Shown in pieces: positions 7,182-13,318 of a stretch of DNA of 17,635 bases. The notes under the pieces were generated by a model. The model did no database searches. It saw only the letters and a list, made by a program, of their open reading frames with translations, and had not been told where the DNA came from. The position numbers and the translations under genes are program-made. The stretch spans positions 1-17,635 of the forward strand of contig JAJXXT010000036.1 of assembly GCA_021780935.1 (NCBI GenBank). Direction: 5' to 3'. Position 1 is the stretch's first letter. Every line of letters begins with the position of its first letter. This stretch comes from Pseudomonadota bacterium (GTDB lineage Bacteria; Pseudomonadota; Alphaproteobacteria; Acetobacterales; Acetobacteraceae).

Positions 7182-8199
7182 GGTTCCCTTCGACAGGGTC
7201 CAGGCCGACACCGATTCCTTCATCGACGAGGTGTTCTCCTCGCTCCGTTCCGAGTTCATGGAGATGCCCAAGGGGCAGGGCTTCGTCGAGTATCCCGTGT
7301 TCGAGCAGGGCTACGAGGCGCTCAAGCGGACGACCGGCGACTTCCGGGACATGGACCCGGCCGCGGTCTCGCGCTGCGTCTACGAGACGCCGATCAGCAT
7401 GATCGTCCTCAGAACGATGCTCGGCTTCTCGCCGCCCGAGCTGGCCTACATCACCTCGATCCGGTCCGAGGTGAAGGTCGACCAGGGCGCGGCGCGGACC
7501 ATCGACCGGCGCGCCCGCATGGCGCCGCTGGAGCCGATCAAGCGCAAGAGCGGCGTCACCGAGCAGCGCATCGAGGCGTTGGTCGCGACGGCCTGCGCGC
7601 TCCTCACCGAAGGCGTCCCCGCCGACACGCCCGCGGAAATCCTGCACCGCCTGGACAAGGCTGACACCCGTTACGGGCTCGACAGCCTACGCACCTCGGC
7701 CGACGTCGGCATCCCATACGCCATTCTGCTCTACGAGCGTTTCCTGGGACGCCCGTTCGCCGCGCACCGGGACTCGGTGTCGGAGCTGGTGGGCGACGCC
7801 TTGGAGAGCGCAATCGAGAGCGTGCTCGCCCGGGCCGGGGTGAGCTTCCACAAGACCAGGCGGGCCGAGAAGGTGCCCGGGTTCGAGCAGGCACCCGACT
7901 TCATCATCCCCTCCTGGACGAACCCGAGGATCATCATCGAGGCGAAGGTCACCGAGGACGACGGCACGGCGCGGGACAAGACCACGCGCATCGTGAACCT
8001 GGTCAATCTCGCGAAGGAGGGCGTCGAGCGGCCGCGCTACCAAGTGGTGGCTTGCCTCGCTGGCCGCGGCTTCGCCGTGCGGCGCGAGGACATGCGGCGG
8101 CTCCTGATCGCCACCCAGGGCAAGGTGTTCACTCTCCAGACTGTCGGCGAGCTTATCGCGCACACGGACATTTCGAACTTCGTGACCAGGCGCCAGTAA
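7165..8199 (+). CDS. PD-(D/E)XK nuclease, probable restriction endonuclease
   Basis: The protein has 344 residues from ATG 7165, which lies inside the last 17 bases of the methyltransferase gene, so translational coupling is likely. The nuclease core is near the C-terminus: P-D245, then E259-A-K261 on a hydrophobic strand (RIIIEAKV), that is PD-x13-EAK, preceded by a helix with conserved-looking acidic residues (LVGDALESAIESVL). This layout is typical of type II restriction endonucleases and related DNA nucleases. The first 220 residues are unrecognised and may recognise DNA. Pairing with a methyltransferase in an overlapping operon points to restriction of unmodified DNA. A frame 84 bases longer at the 5' end exists but would lie wholly within the methyltransferase gene and has no supporting site. 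Confidence 0.82.
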   Translation: MPSPFEVPFDRVQADTDSFIDEVFSSLRSEFMEMPKGQGFVEYPVFEQGYEALKRTTGDFRDMDPAAVSRCVYETPISMIVLRTMLGFSPPELAYITSIRSEVKVDQGAARTIDRRARMAPLEPIKRKSGVTEQRIEALVATACALLTEGVPADTPAEILHRLDKADTRYGLDSLRTSADVGIPYAILLYERFLGRPFAAHRDSVSELVGDALESAIESVLARAGVSFHKTRRAEKVPGFEQAPDFIIPSWTNPRIIIEAKVTEDDGTARDKTTRIVNLVNLAKEGVERPRYQVVACLAGRGFAVRREDMRRLLIATQGKVFTLQTVGELIAHTDISNFVTRRQ

Positions 8200-8260
8200 C
8201 GGCGCCAGGGTCGCTCAGGCCTGCCCAGCACGCCTCGAAGAATGTTGCCAACCCGAACTT

Positions 8261-8393
8261 TTATTCGTGGGTAGCCACTCTTGGAGCCTGAGGCTGTGCC
8301 CGCTCATGCTCCTCGCGGATGAGCAGCGAGATCATCTCCTGCTGTGTCTCAAGACAGCGAGGCAATGGCCTACCGAAGCACGTCCGACATCAT
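8261..8393 (-). pseudogene. Possible decayed small gene after the recombinase gene
   Basis: Downstream of the recombinase stop, ATG 8393 or 8390 begins MSDVLR followed by a stop. The natural-looking continuation, MISLLIREEHERAQPQAP ending at TAA 8261, lies in another frame behind an AGGAG. These could be pieces of one broken small protein, or the last 28 codons could be an independent tiny gene. I recognise no function. Confidence 0.2.
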
Positions 8394-8402
8394 CGGCGCG
8401 CT

Positions 8403-9392
8403 TCAAAGTCTTATCCTCTCCACCTCGTCCTGCGTCAGCCTCTCGTGGGTGCGGTCGTAGAGCTTCGTCGTGCGCGGGCTCTCATGCGCCGCCATTTCCT
8501 GCGCATGTTCCAGGGCACCGCCATTGGCGAGGTAGGCGGTGATGCCAGTCGCGCGGAAACTATGGCAGCCGATCGGCGCCATGATGCCGGCTGCCGTCGC
8601 ACGGCGGCGGATCATGCGCCAGGCATCCACCTGCGACATCGACTGCTCGGTGAGCACGTGGGCAGCGCGCCTGGGGCTGGTACGGAACAGAAAGCCCTTG
8701 CGGTCATCGGCAACGCCGGCTGCAGCGATATACGCATGCAGCGCCTCGGCCAAGCTGTGGTGGCAGGGCATTTCGTGATGCTTCCCGCCTTTCTCATGCA
8801 GCCTGAGCCGCCAGCCAGAACCTTGGCAGCGTAAGTCTTCCACCTTCATCTTCAAGGCCGCTCCGATGCGCGCGAAGGAATAGGTGAGGGTGGCGATCAG
8901 CGCGCGGTCGCGTAGACCCCGCACGGTCTCCGTCGAGATGCTGTCGATCAGCCTACGCCACTCCGAGCCTTCCAGCACCGGGGTCTTGCCGGTCTTCACC
9001 ACATGCTTCGGACCGCGCACGGCCGAGGCCGGATTCGTCGGCACCACCTGACCTGTGATGAGCCAGTCGAACAGCATCCGCACGGCGGCGAGCTGCTGCT
9101 TCACCCCCGGCGCCGAATGCTCCTGCTGCAACCGCTCAACCCAGGTCGCCACGTCGAACGGCCGGATGGCCTCGAGCGACAGGCCACGCTCCTCGCACCA
9201 GGTGAAGAACCGACTGCACGCACGGATATAGGCCCGGCGCGTGTTCGGGTTGCGGATGTTCGCGGTGAAGAACTCGATGTAGCGCCAGCCAGCCTGCTCG
9301 CCGAGGTCTGCAATCAGCCCCGGCACCAGGCGGATGTCGGCCTTCAGCGCGAGCGTGCCAGGTAGAACGGTGGCGGGAAGTTGATCCGTCAT
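8403..9392 (-). CDS. Tyrosine recombinase / site-specific integrase
   Basis: The protein has 329 residues. An N-terminal SAM-like core-binding domain (NTRRAYIRACSRFFTWCEER) is followed by the catalytic domain with a full set of residues: R175, K201, H277-x-x-R280, H303 and nucleophile Y312 (KLYDR). Such enzymes cut and rejoin DNA at short inverted sites with a 6-8 bp core. Here the job may be multimer resolution or exchange of plasmid modules. Its ATG overlaps the TGA of the PIN toxin gene (ATGA), so it is the third gene of an antitoxin-toxin-recombinase operon. A dif-like site lies about 780 bp upstream of its start, before the operon. All catalytic residues are present, so it is probably active. 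Confidence 0.9.
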   Translation of the reverse strand: MTDQLPATVLPGTLALKADIRLVPGLIADLGEQAGWRYIEFFTANIRNPNTRRAYIRACSRFFTWCEERGLSLEAIRPFDVATWVERLQQEHSAPGVKQQLAAVRMLFDWLITGQVVPTNPASAVRGPKHVVKTGKTPVLEGSEWRRLIDSISTETVRGLRDRALIATLTYSFARIGAALKMKVEDLRCQGSGWRLRLHEKGGKHHEMPCHHSLAEALHAYIAAAGVADDRKGFLFRTSPRRAAHVLTEQSMSQVDAWRMIRRRATAAGIMAPIGCHSFRATGITAYLANGGALEHAQEMAAHESPRTTKLYDRTHERLTQDEVERIRL

Positions 9393-9808
9393 GGCAACCT
9401 CCGTTGCAGGGTCAGGAAATCGCGCACCGTGATAATCTTGGTGCCCTCGAACAGCTTGAGGCCCAGCAAATCGCGCTTGTCGCCGGTCAGCAGGAAATCG
9501 GCAGCGGCCGCCGATGCCATCGCCAGCAGGTAGTTGTCGTAAGGGTCGGAAGACGCGTTCACGGCGGGCGGGTTCGTCACCATAATCGAGAGGTCTCGGA
9601 CTTCATTGATGAGGCGCCCAGCCAGAGCCGGCGACAACCGCTCGCGAATTTTCGGATACCGTGTGACACGCACCAATTCGTCGAGTTGGTCCGCCGAGGT
9701 CAGCAGGTCGAACCGCCCTTCGCGCCACAGCATGACGAGGTGCGCCGGCAGCGATGAGGCGGACAGCAGGGCGCTGATGAAGATGTTCGTGTCGATGACC
9801 AGCCGCAC
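9389..9808 (-). CDS. PIN-domain toxin (type II toxin-antitoxin)
   Basis: The protein has 139 residues and is a complete PIN domain. The acidic metal-binding residues are visible: D6 in VIDTNIF, E44 in QLDEL, D88/D91 in SSDPYDNYLL and D110 in LTGDKRDL. PIN toxins are Mg2+-dependent ribonucleases held inactive by a partner antitoxin. The start lies 3 bases after the stop of the RHH gene, and the stop overlaps the recombinase start. The role is likely plasmid maintenance. It resembles the group annotated as putative toxin component, PIN family, rather than VapC with a classical AbrB partner. Confidence 0.88.
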   Translation of the reverse strand: MRLVIDTNIFISALLSASSLPAHLVMLWREGRFDLLTSADQLDELVRVTRYPKIRERLSPALAGRLINEVRDLSIMVTNPPAVNASSDPYDNYLLAMASAAAADFLLTGDKRDLLGLKLFEGTKIITVRDFLTLQRRLP

Positions 9809-9811
9809 GCT

Positions 9812-10072
9812 TCACCCGGCTTTCGGTGCGAACGCCTGGCGCGTTTCCGCGACCGCCTCATCAAGCAGCGCCTGAAGCTCATCGGCCGGCATGTCGGCAA
9901 ATTTGCTGCGCGCTTCGGCAACGGTCTGGTCGAGGACGCGCCAGCGCACGGCATCCTCGATGAATTTCGAGAGATCCCCTTTTTTCAGGCCGCGCTGGGC
10001 GAGAAAGCTGCGAACCGCGATGTCGGTCTCTTTGGAGACCGAGACGGTCCACCGCGTGGTGTCGTCTGGCAT
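9812..10072 (-). CDS. Ribbon-helix-helix antitoxin partner of the PIN toxin
   Basis: The protein has 86 residues. ATG 10072 is preferred because GGAGG sits five bases upstream; a TTG four codons earlier overlaps that site. The N-terminal half (RWTVSVSKETDIAVRSFLAQ, then GDLSKFIEDAVR) fits a ribbon-helix-helix DNA-binding fold. The charged, helical C-terminus (MPADELQALLDEAVAE) would wrap the toxin. It should repress its own operon through the palindrome upstream and neutralise the PIN toxin. Confidence 0.8.
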   Translation of the reverse strand: MPDDTTRWTVSVSKETDIAVRSFLAQRGLKKGDLSKFIEDAVRWRVLDQTVAEARSKFADMPADELQALLDEAVAETRQAFAPKAG

Positions 10073-10114
10073 ATCCACCTCCAAGGTCGGCGCGTATCAG
10101 CGTAAGCGACTAAA

Positions 10115-10143
10115 CAGATAAGCGCTTATGTCGATTTGCACAA
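10115..10143 (-). promoter_or_regulatory. Promoter and operator of the RHH-PIN-recombinase operon
   Basis: On the minus strand TTGTGC (10143-10138) and TATCTG (10120-10115) are separated by 17 bases, a reasonable -35/-10 pair. The perfect palindrome ATAAGCGCTTAT (10118-10129) overlaps the -10 region, and a related half-site (TAAGCG) follows at about 10103. This layout suits autorepression by the RHH antitoxin; binding is inferred. Confidence 0.5.
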
Positions 10144-10171
10144 CCCTTCTTCGGCTGGCATCCAGCAAATT

Positions 10172-10199
10172 CCGCATGATAAAGGACGTTATCATGCAC
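10172..10199. other. dif-like recombination site candidate
   Basis: Perfect 9-bp arms GCATGATAA (10174-10182) and TTATCATGC (10189-10197) flank a 6-bp centre, AGGACG. The 11-6-11 layout with ATAA and TTAT facing the centre matches the architecture of XerC/XerD dif and plasmid pdif sites. It could be the target of host XerCD, or the core site of the recombinase encoded at 8403-9392. The alternative is an operator for the operon on its left. Confidence 0.5.
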
Positions 10200-10227
10200 A
10201 ACTGGCGGGGGGGAAACCCCTGAAGCC

Positions 10228-10251
10228 GAGCGGCTGACCATCACCCTGCCG
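10228..10251 (+). pseudogene. 5' fragment of a second antitoxin gene
   Basis: This stretch repeats the start of the parD-like coding sequence at 10702-10725: GAGCG, two different bases, then TGACCATCACCCTGCCG, 22 of 24 identical. The reading frame (ERLTITLPR) stops being antitoxin-like at once, so only a scar remains. It probably marks a deletion or recombination between related toxin-antitoxin cassettes. No gene is seen between here and 10320. Confidence 0.45.
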
Positions 10252-10319
10252 CGCGCTCCGCATCGAGTTCCGTCAACTTGAAGAACCGCCGAAGCGCTCC
10301 GACCGTCTGCCGCCGGCCG

Positions 10320-10625
10320 CTACGGGGCGATGCCGACGGCGAGGGCTATCTGGCGGCGGATGGTGGCAGGTTGCTCGGGGCTGATGTGCGACCAGGTCGC
10401 CCGCAGTCGCGCCTTCGAGGTCGTCACCACCAGATGTGACACCGCCCAGCACGGCTTGCGGCAGCCATTCTCCGCACTCGGGGCGATGGCAACCGACAGG
10501 TCGCGGATGGCGAGCCCGGCATCCTCGGTCAGCGGCACCAGGATGGCGTTCGGGTAGGACGGCGCAAACAGGCCGTCATCCTCGACCGCGACCGCCGGGC
10601 GGAGCTTGTTCGGCTCCTTCGGCAT
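10320..10625 (-). pseudogene. N-terminally truncated MazF/PemK-like toxin
   Basis: The frame codes for 101 residues whose body fits the MazF/PemK endoribonuclease family: NKLRPAVAVEDDGLF, ILVPLTED and LSVAIAPSAENG. Family members normally begin with a first strand of the type RGDxxWxDL before the RPAVVV strand. Here that piece is missing, a stop lies nine codons upstream of the ATG, and no Shine-Dalgarno is seen. The antitoxin gene expected upstream is also absent; the divergent parD starts there instead. It is most likely an inactive remnant, although a short active form cannot be excluded. Confidence 0.65.
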
Positions 10626-10689
10626 GGCGGCGCCGCGGCGCTTGCCTCATAAGTGTGATAATGTATGCGTTCGCCCAGGGAGAGCCGCC

Positions 10690-10977
10690 GTGGCCGAAAT
10701 CGAGCGTATGACCATCACCCTGCCGTCCGATATGGCCGCCGTCGTCAAGGGCGCCGTCCAAGGCGGCGAGTACGCCTCGAGCAGTGAGGTCGTGCGCGAG
10801 GCGCTGCGCGACTGGAAGACCAAGCGCGCGCTGCAGCTCCAGGAGCTCGCCGCCCTGAAGGCGGACATCGAGCGCGGCCTCGCTGACCTGGCCGAAGGCC
10901 GGGTAAAGGACTTCGATGCCGCGCGGATTGTCGAACGCGGGAGGACGCTATTGGCCGGCCGCTCCCCCTCCGTCTGA
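10690..10977 (+). CDS. parD: ParD-family RHH antitoxin
   Basis: The protein has 95 residues from GTG 10690, chosen for the GGGAG at 10678-10682 seven bases upstream. MTITLPSDMAAVVKGAVQGG followed by YASSSEVVREALRDW is the classic ParD ribbon-helix-helix motif. The C-terminal helix region (LKADIERGLADLAEGRVKDF) would bind the toxin. Its last codons overlap the start of the ParE frame. It should bind and autoregulate the AT-rich promoter just upstream (about 10650-10675, containing GATAAT) and neutralise ParE. Confidence 0.88.
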   Translation: MAEIERMTITLPSDMAAVVKGAVQGGEYASSSEVVREALRDWKTKRALQLQELAALKADIERGLADLAEGRVKDFDAARIVERGRTLLAGRSPSV

Positions 10978-11267
10978 CCGAAGCGGCCGAGGCCGACCTC
11001 GCCGAAATCTGGACCACGCTCGCAAGCGAAGCGTCGGAACCGGTCGCGACACAGTTCATCGCGGCGGTCGAGAAAACGTTCGAGCCGCTGCGGCATTTCC
11101 CGTTGTCCGGACCCGCGCGTGGGCAGCTCGCGCCGGGGCTTCGCGTCACCTTCTACGCTTCATACGCCATCTACTATCAGTCGCTTCCGGAGGCCGTGGT
11201 GATTGTCCGGGGCATTCATGGAGCGCGCGACATCGCCGCCCTGGCAGAGCGCGGAGGGTTCGTATGA
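10950..11267 (+). CDS. parE: ParE-family toxin, apparent ATT start codon
   Basis: The frame is 105 codons and gives RLTEAAEADLAEIWTTLA, then FEPLRHFPLSGPARG and FYASYAIYYQS, with the ending VIVRGIHGARDIAAL. This is a complete RelE/ParE toxin by length and motifs; characterised ParE toxins poison DNA gyrase. No ATG, GTG or TTG exists in frame between the upstream stop (10884) and the conserved region. GGGAGG at 10939-10944 is five bases before ATT 10950, so ATT is the best start. ATT initiates rarely in bacteria, so expression may be low, or the start codon may be a mutated ATG that silences the toxin. The frame overlaps parD by 28 bases and its stop overlaps the next gene (ATGA). Confidence 0.82.
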   Translation: MGRPLPLRLTEAAEADLAEIWTTLASEASEPVATQFIAAVEKTFEPLRHFPLSGPARGQLAPGLRVTFYASYAIYYQSLPEAVVIVRGIHGARDIAALAERGGFV

Positions 11268-12304
11268 CCGAACGCCGTGGCGTATCGACGACTAGGATGA
11301 CGCCCGCATCAAAAATTGCTCTCCGCTTTTTGCTGCCGGCCGTCATCCTGCTGTTGGCCGGCAACGGTTGGGCGGCTGCGCCTCTTGTGCTTGAGCGCAC
11401 GATCCCGCTGGCCGGCGTCTCGGGGCGCATCGACCACCTGGCGGTCGATCTCGGACGCAAGCGCCTGCTCGTGGCCGAACTGGGCAACGGCACTGTCGAT
11501 GTGGTCGACCTCGGGAGCGGAAAGGTTGTTCATCGCTTGAGCGGCCTGCGTGAACCGCAAGGCATCGGCTACGCGCCGCAGGCGGACATGATCGCGGTCG
11601 CCAATGGGGGAGACGGATCGGTCCGTCTGTTCCGCGGCGAGGATTTCGCGCCGGTCGCAGTGCTTGACCTGATGGACGACGCCGACAATGTGCGGCTCGA
11701 TGCTGGGTCGGGCCAGTTCGTTGTCGGGTACGGCAATGGCGCGCTCGCGCTCATTGACCCAGTGAGCCGCGCCGTCGTCCGCCGTGCTAATCTTCCCGCC
11801 CATCCCGAAGGCATCCAGATAGACCCGACGACGCGGCGGGCCTTCGTCAACGTGCCGGACGCACGGCAAATCGCCGTCGTCGATCTCGCGGCCGGCAAGC
11901 AGGTCGCGACGTGGCAGGTGCCGCGGCTGGACGGGAACTTTCCGATGGCCTGGGACCCGGCGGCGGCGATGATCGCCACGGTCTTCCGCGACCCGGCGCG
12001 GCTGGTCTTGCTGGACGGGCACACCGGCGCTGTGCACCTCGACATTGCTACCTGCGGCGATGCCGATGACTTGTTTTTCGATGCGGCGCGCCAGCGCATT
12101 TACGTCAGTTGCGGCGCGGGCAGCGTCGATGTGTTTCAGCACGACGCCGACAGCTACCGGCTTCTCGGCGCAATCGACACCTCTCCGGGCGCACGAACCT
12201 CGCTGTTCGTGCCCGAACTCGACCGGCTCTTCGTTGCCGCGCGTGCCGGCTTTTTCGGCTTCGGCTCGAAGGCGGCGATTCTGGTGTTCCGCCCGCAGCA
12301 TTAG
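11264..12304 (+). CDS. Secreted YncE/YVTN-type beta-propeller protein
   Basis: The protein has 346 residues. ATG 11264 overlaps the parE stop and has GGAGGG five bases upstream; ATG 11297 is an alternative that gives a cleaner signal peptide. A signal peptide is seen (FLLPAVILLLAG, then GWAAA), so the protein is exported, probably to the periplasm. The body is made of repeated blades: RIDHLAVDLGRKRLLVAELG with VDVVDLGSG, EGIQIDPTTRRAFVNV and FDAARQRIYVSCG. These are typical of YVTN/NHL-like seven-bladed propellers that bind ligands or partners. No catalytic residues are recognised. Coupling to a toxin-antitoxin pair is odd for such a protein and may be chance from a cassette junction. Confidence 0.8.
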   Translation: MTERRGVSTTRMTPASKIALRFLLPAVILLLAGNGWAAAPLVLERTIPLAGVSGRIDHLAVDLGRKRLLVAELGNGTVDVVDLGSGKVVHRLSGLREPQGIGYAPQADMIAVANGGDGSVRLFRGEDFAPVAVLDLMDDADNVRLDAGSGQFVVGYGNGALALIDPVSRAVVRRANLPAHPEGIQIDPTTRRAFVNVPDARQIAVVDLAAGKQVATWQVPRLDGNFPMAWDPAAAMIATVFRDPARLVLLDGHTGAVHLDIATCGDADDLFFDAARQRIYVSCGAGSVDVFQHDADSYRLLGAIDTSPGARTSLFVPELDRLFVAARAGFFGFGSKAAILVFRPQH

Positions 12305-12430
12305 CGGGTCGGAACGACCTGCGCTGCTGCGCGTTGACCGGCAGAATCGCCTCATATCAAGAACGTGCCTGTTTGTATCTGAGGCTCTTCCGGTTGCATA
12401 ATTCTTGCTTTGTGCATGCCAGCTATCCCA

Positions 12431-12448
12431 GGCTCCTCCGCAGGAGCC
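12431..12448. terminator. Hairpin between convergent genes
   Basis: GGCTCCT and AGGAGCC form 7-bp arms around CCGC. It lies between the ends of the convergent propeller and lipocalin-like genes and could end transcription from either side, but no T-run follows, so the call is weak. Confidence 0.35.
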
Positions 12449-12457
12449 CGGCTCGTC

Positions 12458-12967
12458 CTATTCTGCCTTCACAAGCTCAAACTCGACAACGCTTGTTGTG
12501 CCGGTCATCGGAACGACGACACCTGGTGACTTCACCACCAATTTCTTGCCATCCACACGCATGAAGTAAACGCGGTCGTTCCCCACAATCGCCTGACTTG
12601 ATGCTGTATCGACGTGAGCGGTCAACTTGATGCCATCCGATGTTTGCTCCACGGTGGTGTATTTGCCTGTCCAGGCCACCTGCGACTTCATCATGGCGAT
12701 AGCTTCCGCATCCGTAAGCCTCGCTGACGCGGGCGCTTTGCGTGTCGAGTCAACAAACAATAGCCACATCCGTTCTGGGGTCATGGTCACGTAGCCGACC
12801 GGCCGCTCCCCGAGAGGATAGATGACCTTGTCGCCAGCTGTGGCTTTAAGCGTCTCGACCTTCCAAGTCCCGATAAGCTGGTCCTTGGTCGTTGCCGGCT
12901 GGGCGTAGGACGGCGCCGATGCGGCGAACACTGCGACCGCCGCGATAGCAAGGAGCATGCCATTCAT
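12458..12967 (-). CDS. Secreted lipocalin-like protein
   Basis: The protein has 169 residues from ATG 12967, with GGGAGG seven bases upstream. A signal peptide ends near APSYAQ at residue 22-23. The mature part begins DQLIGTWKVETLKA, the GxW motif of lipocalin-like proteins. It continues with antiparallel-strand-like segments (GYVTMTPERMWLLFVDSTR, YFMRVDGKKLVVKSP) matching the bacterial lipocalin_5-type family, which are small-ligand-binding barrels of unknown role. It stands alone, convergent with the propeller gene. The A+T content of its upstream region is higher than the plasmid average, which suggests a recently acquired segment. Confidence 0.75.
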   Translation of the reverse strand: MNGMLLAIAAVAVFAASAPSYAQPATTKDQLIGTWKVETLKATAGDKVIYPLGERPVGYVTMTPERMWLLFVDSTRKAPASARLTDAEAIAMMKSQVAWTGKYTTVEQTSDGIKLTAHVDTASSQAIVGNDRVYFMRVDGKKLVVKSPGVVVPMTGTTSVVEFELVKAE

Positions 12968-13175
12968 TGCAATCCTCCCTTAATGCCGAATCTATGAAGC
13001 GGAAGCATATTTTTCATCATACGACTTAGCCAGATTATCGTTCCCGATACCCTCGCCAGCGTCAAGATGCGCCGGAAGGCGTCGGCTGATGCCGGTGCGA
13101 AATTCTTGAAATTCAGGTGCTCAAACCGCTCGCAGAACGATTTGCCCGGCGCCCAACAGACCTTGGGCCGCGTTC

Positions 13176-13318
13176 TCAGTCGGCATCGGCGCGCGGCGTT
13201 CCCCACTCCGCGTAGAAGGTCCGCCCCTCCGCCGACGCCGCGACATGGGCGCCAACCGCCGCGCTCTCCTGGTGGATGTGGCCCCGCCGCGCCTCAGCGC
13301 CCGGAATTCATCATCCAT
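13176..13318 (-). pseudogene. Frameshifted small gene coupled to the relaxase gene
   Basis: ATG 13318 overlaps the last bases of the relaxase gene and begins MDDEFRAL. A protein-like continuation, AEARRGHIHQESAAVGAHVA then EGRTFYAEWGTPRADAD and a TGA at 13176-13178, lies in a different frame. A length change of one or two bases near 13295 would join them into about 48 residues. I do not recognise the family. The position and overlap suggest it was the last gene of the mobilisation operon. It could be a real frameshift or a base error. Confidence 0.35.

Noticed and set aside
5970..7271. Minus-strand frame of 433 codons opposite the methyltransferase.
   Set aside because: No motif, no start site, and it lies antisense to a clearly recognised enzyme with DPPYY; it is a high-GC shadow frame.
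11309..12355. Minus-strand frame of 348 codons opposite the propeller gene.
   Set aside because: The plus strand has a signal peptide, propeller blades and a good ribosome-binding site; the minus frame has none of these.
12964..13206. Minus-strand frame of 80 codons whose stop overlaps the lipocalin-like gene start.
   Set aside because: Only a GTG start, no ribosome-binding site and no recognisable motif; it covers the AT-rich leader of the lipocalin-like gene. The stop overlap looks like chance, though a fragment of a lost gene is possible.
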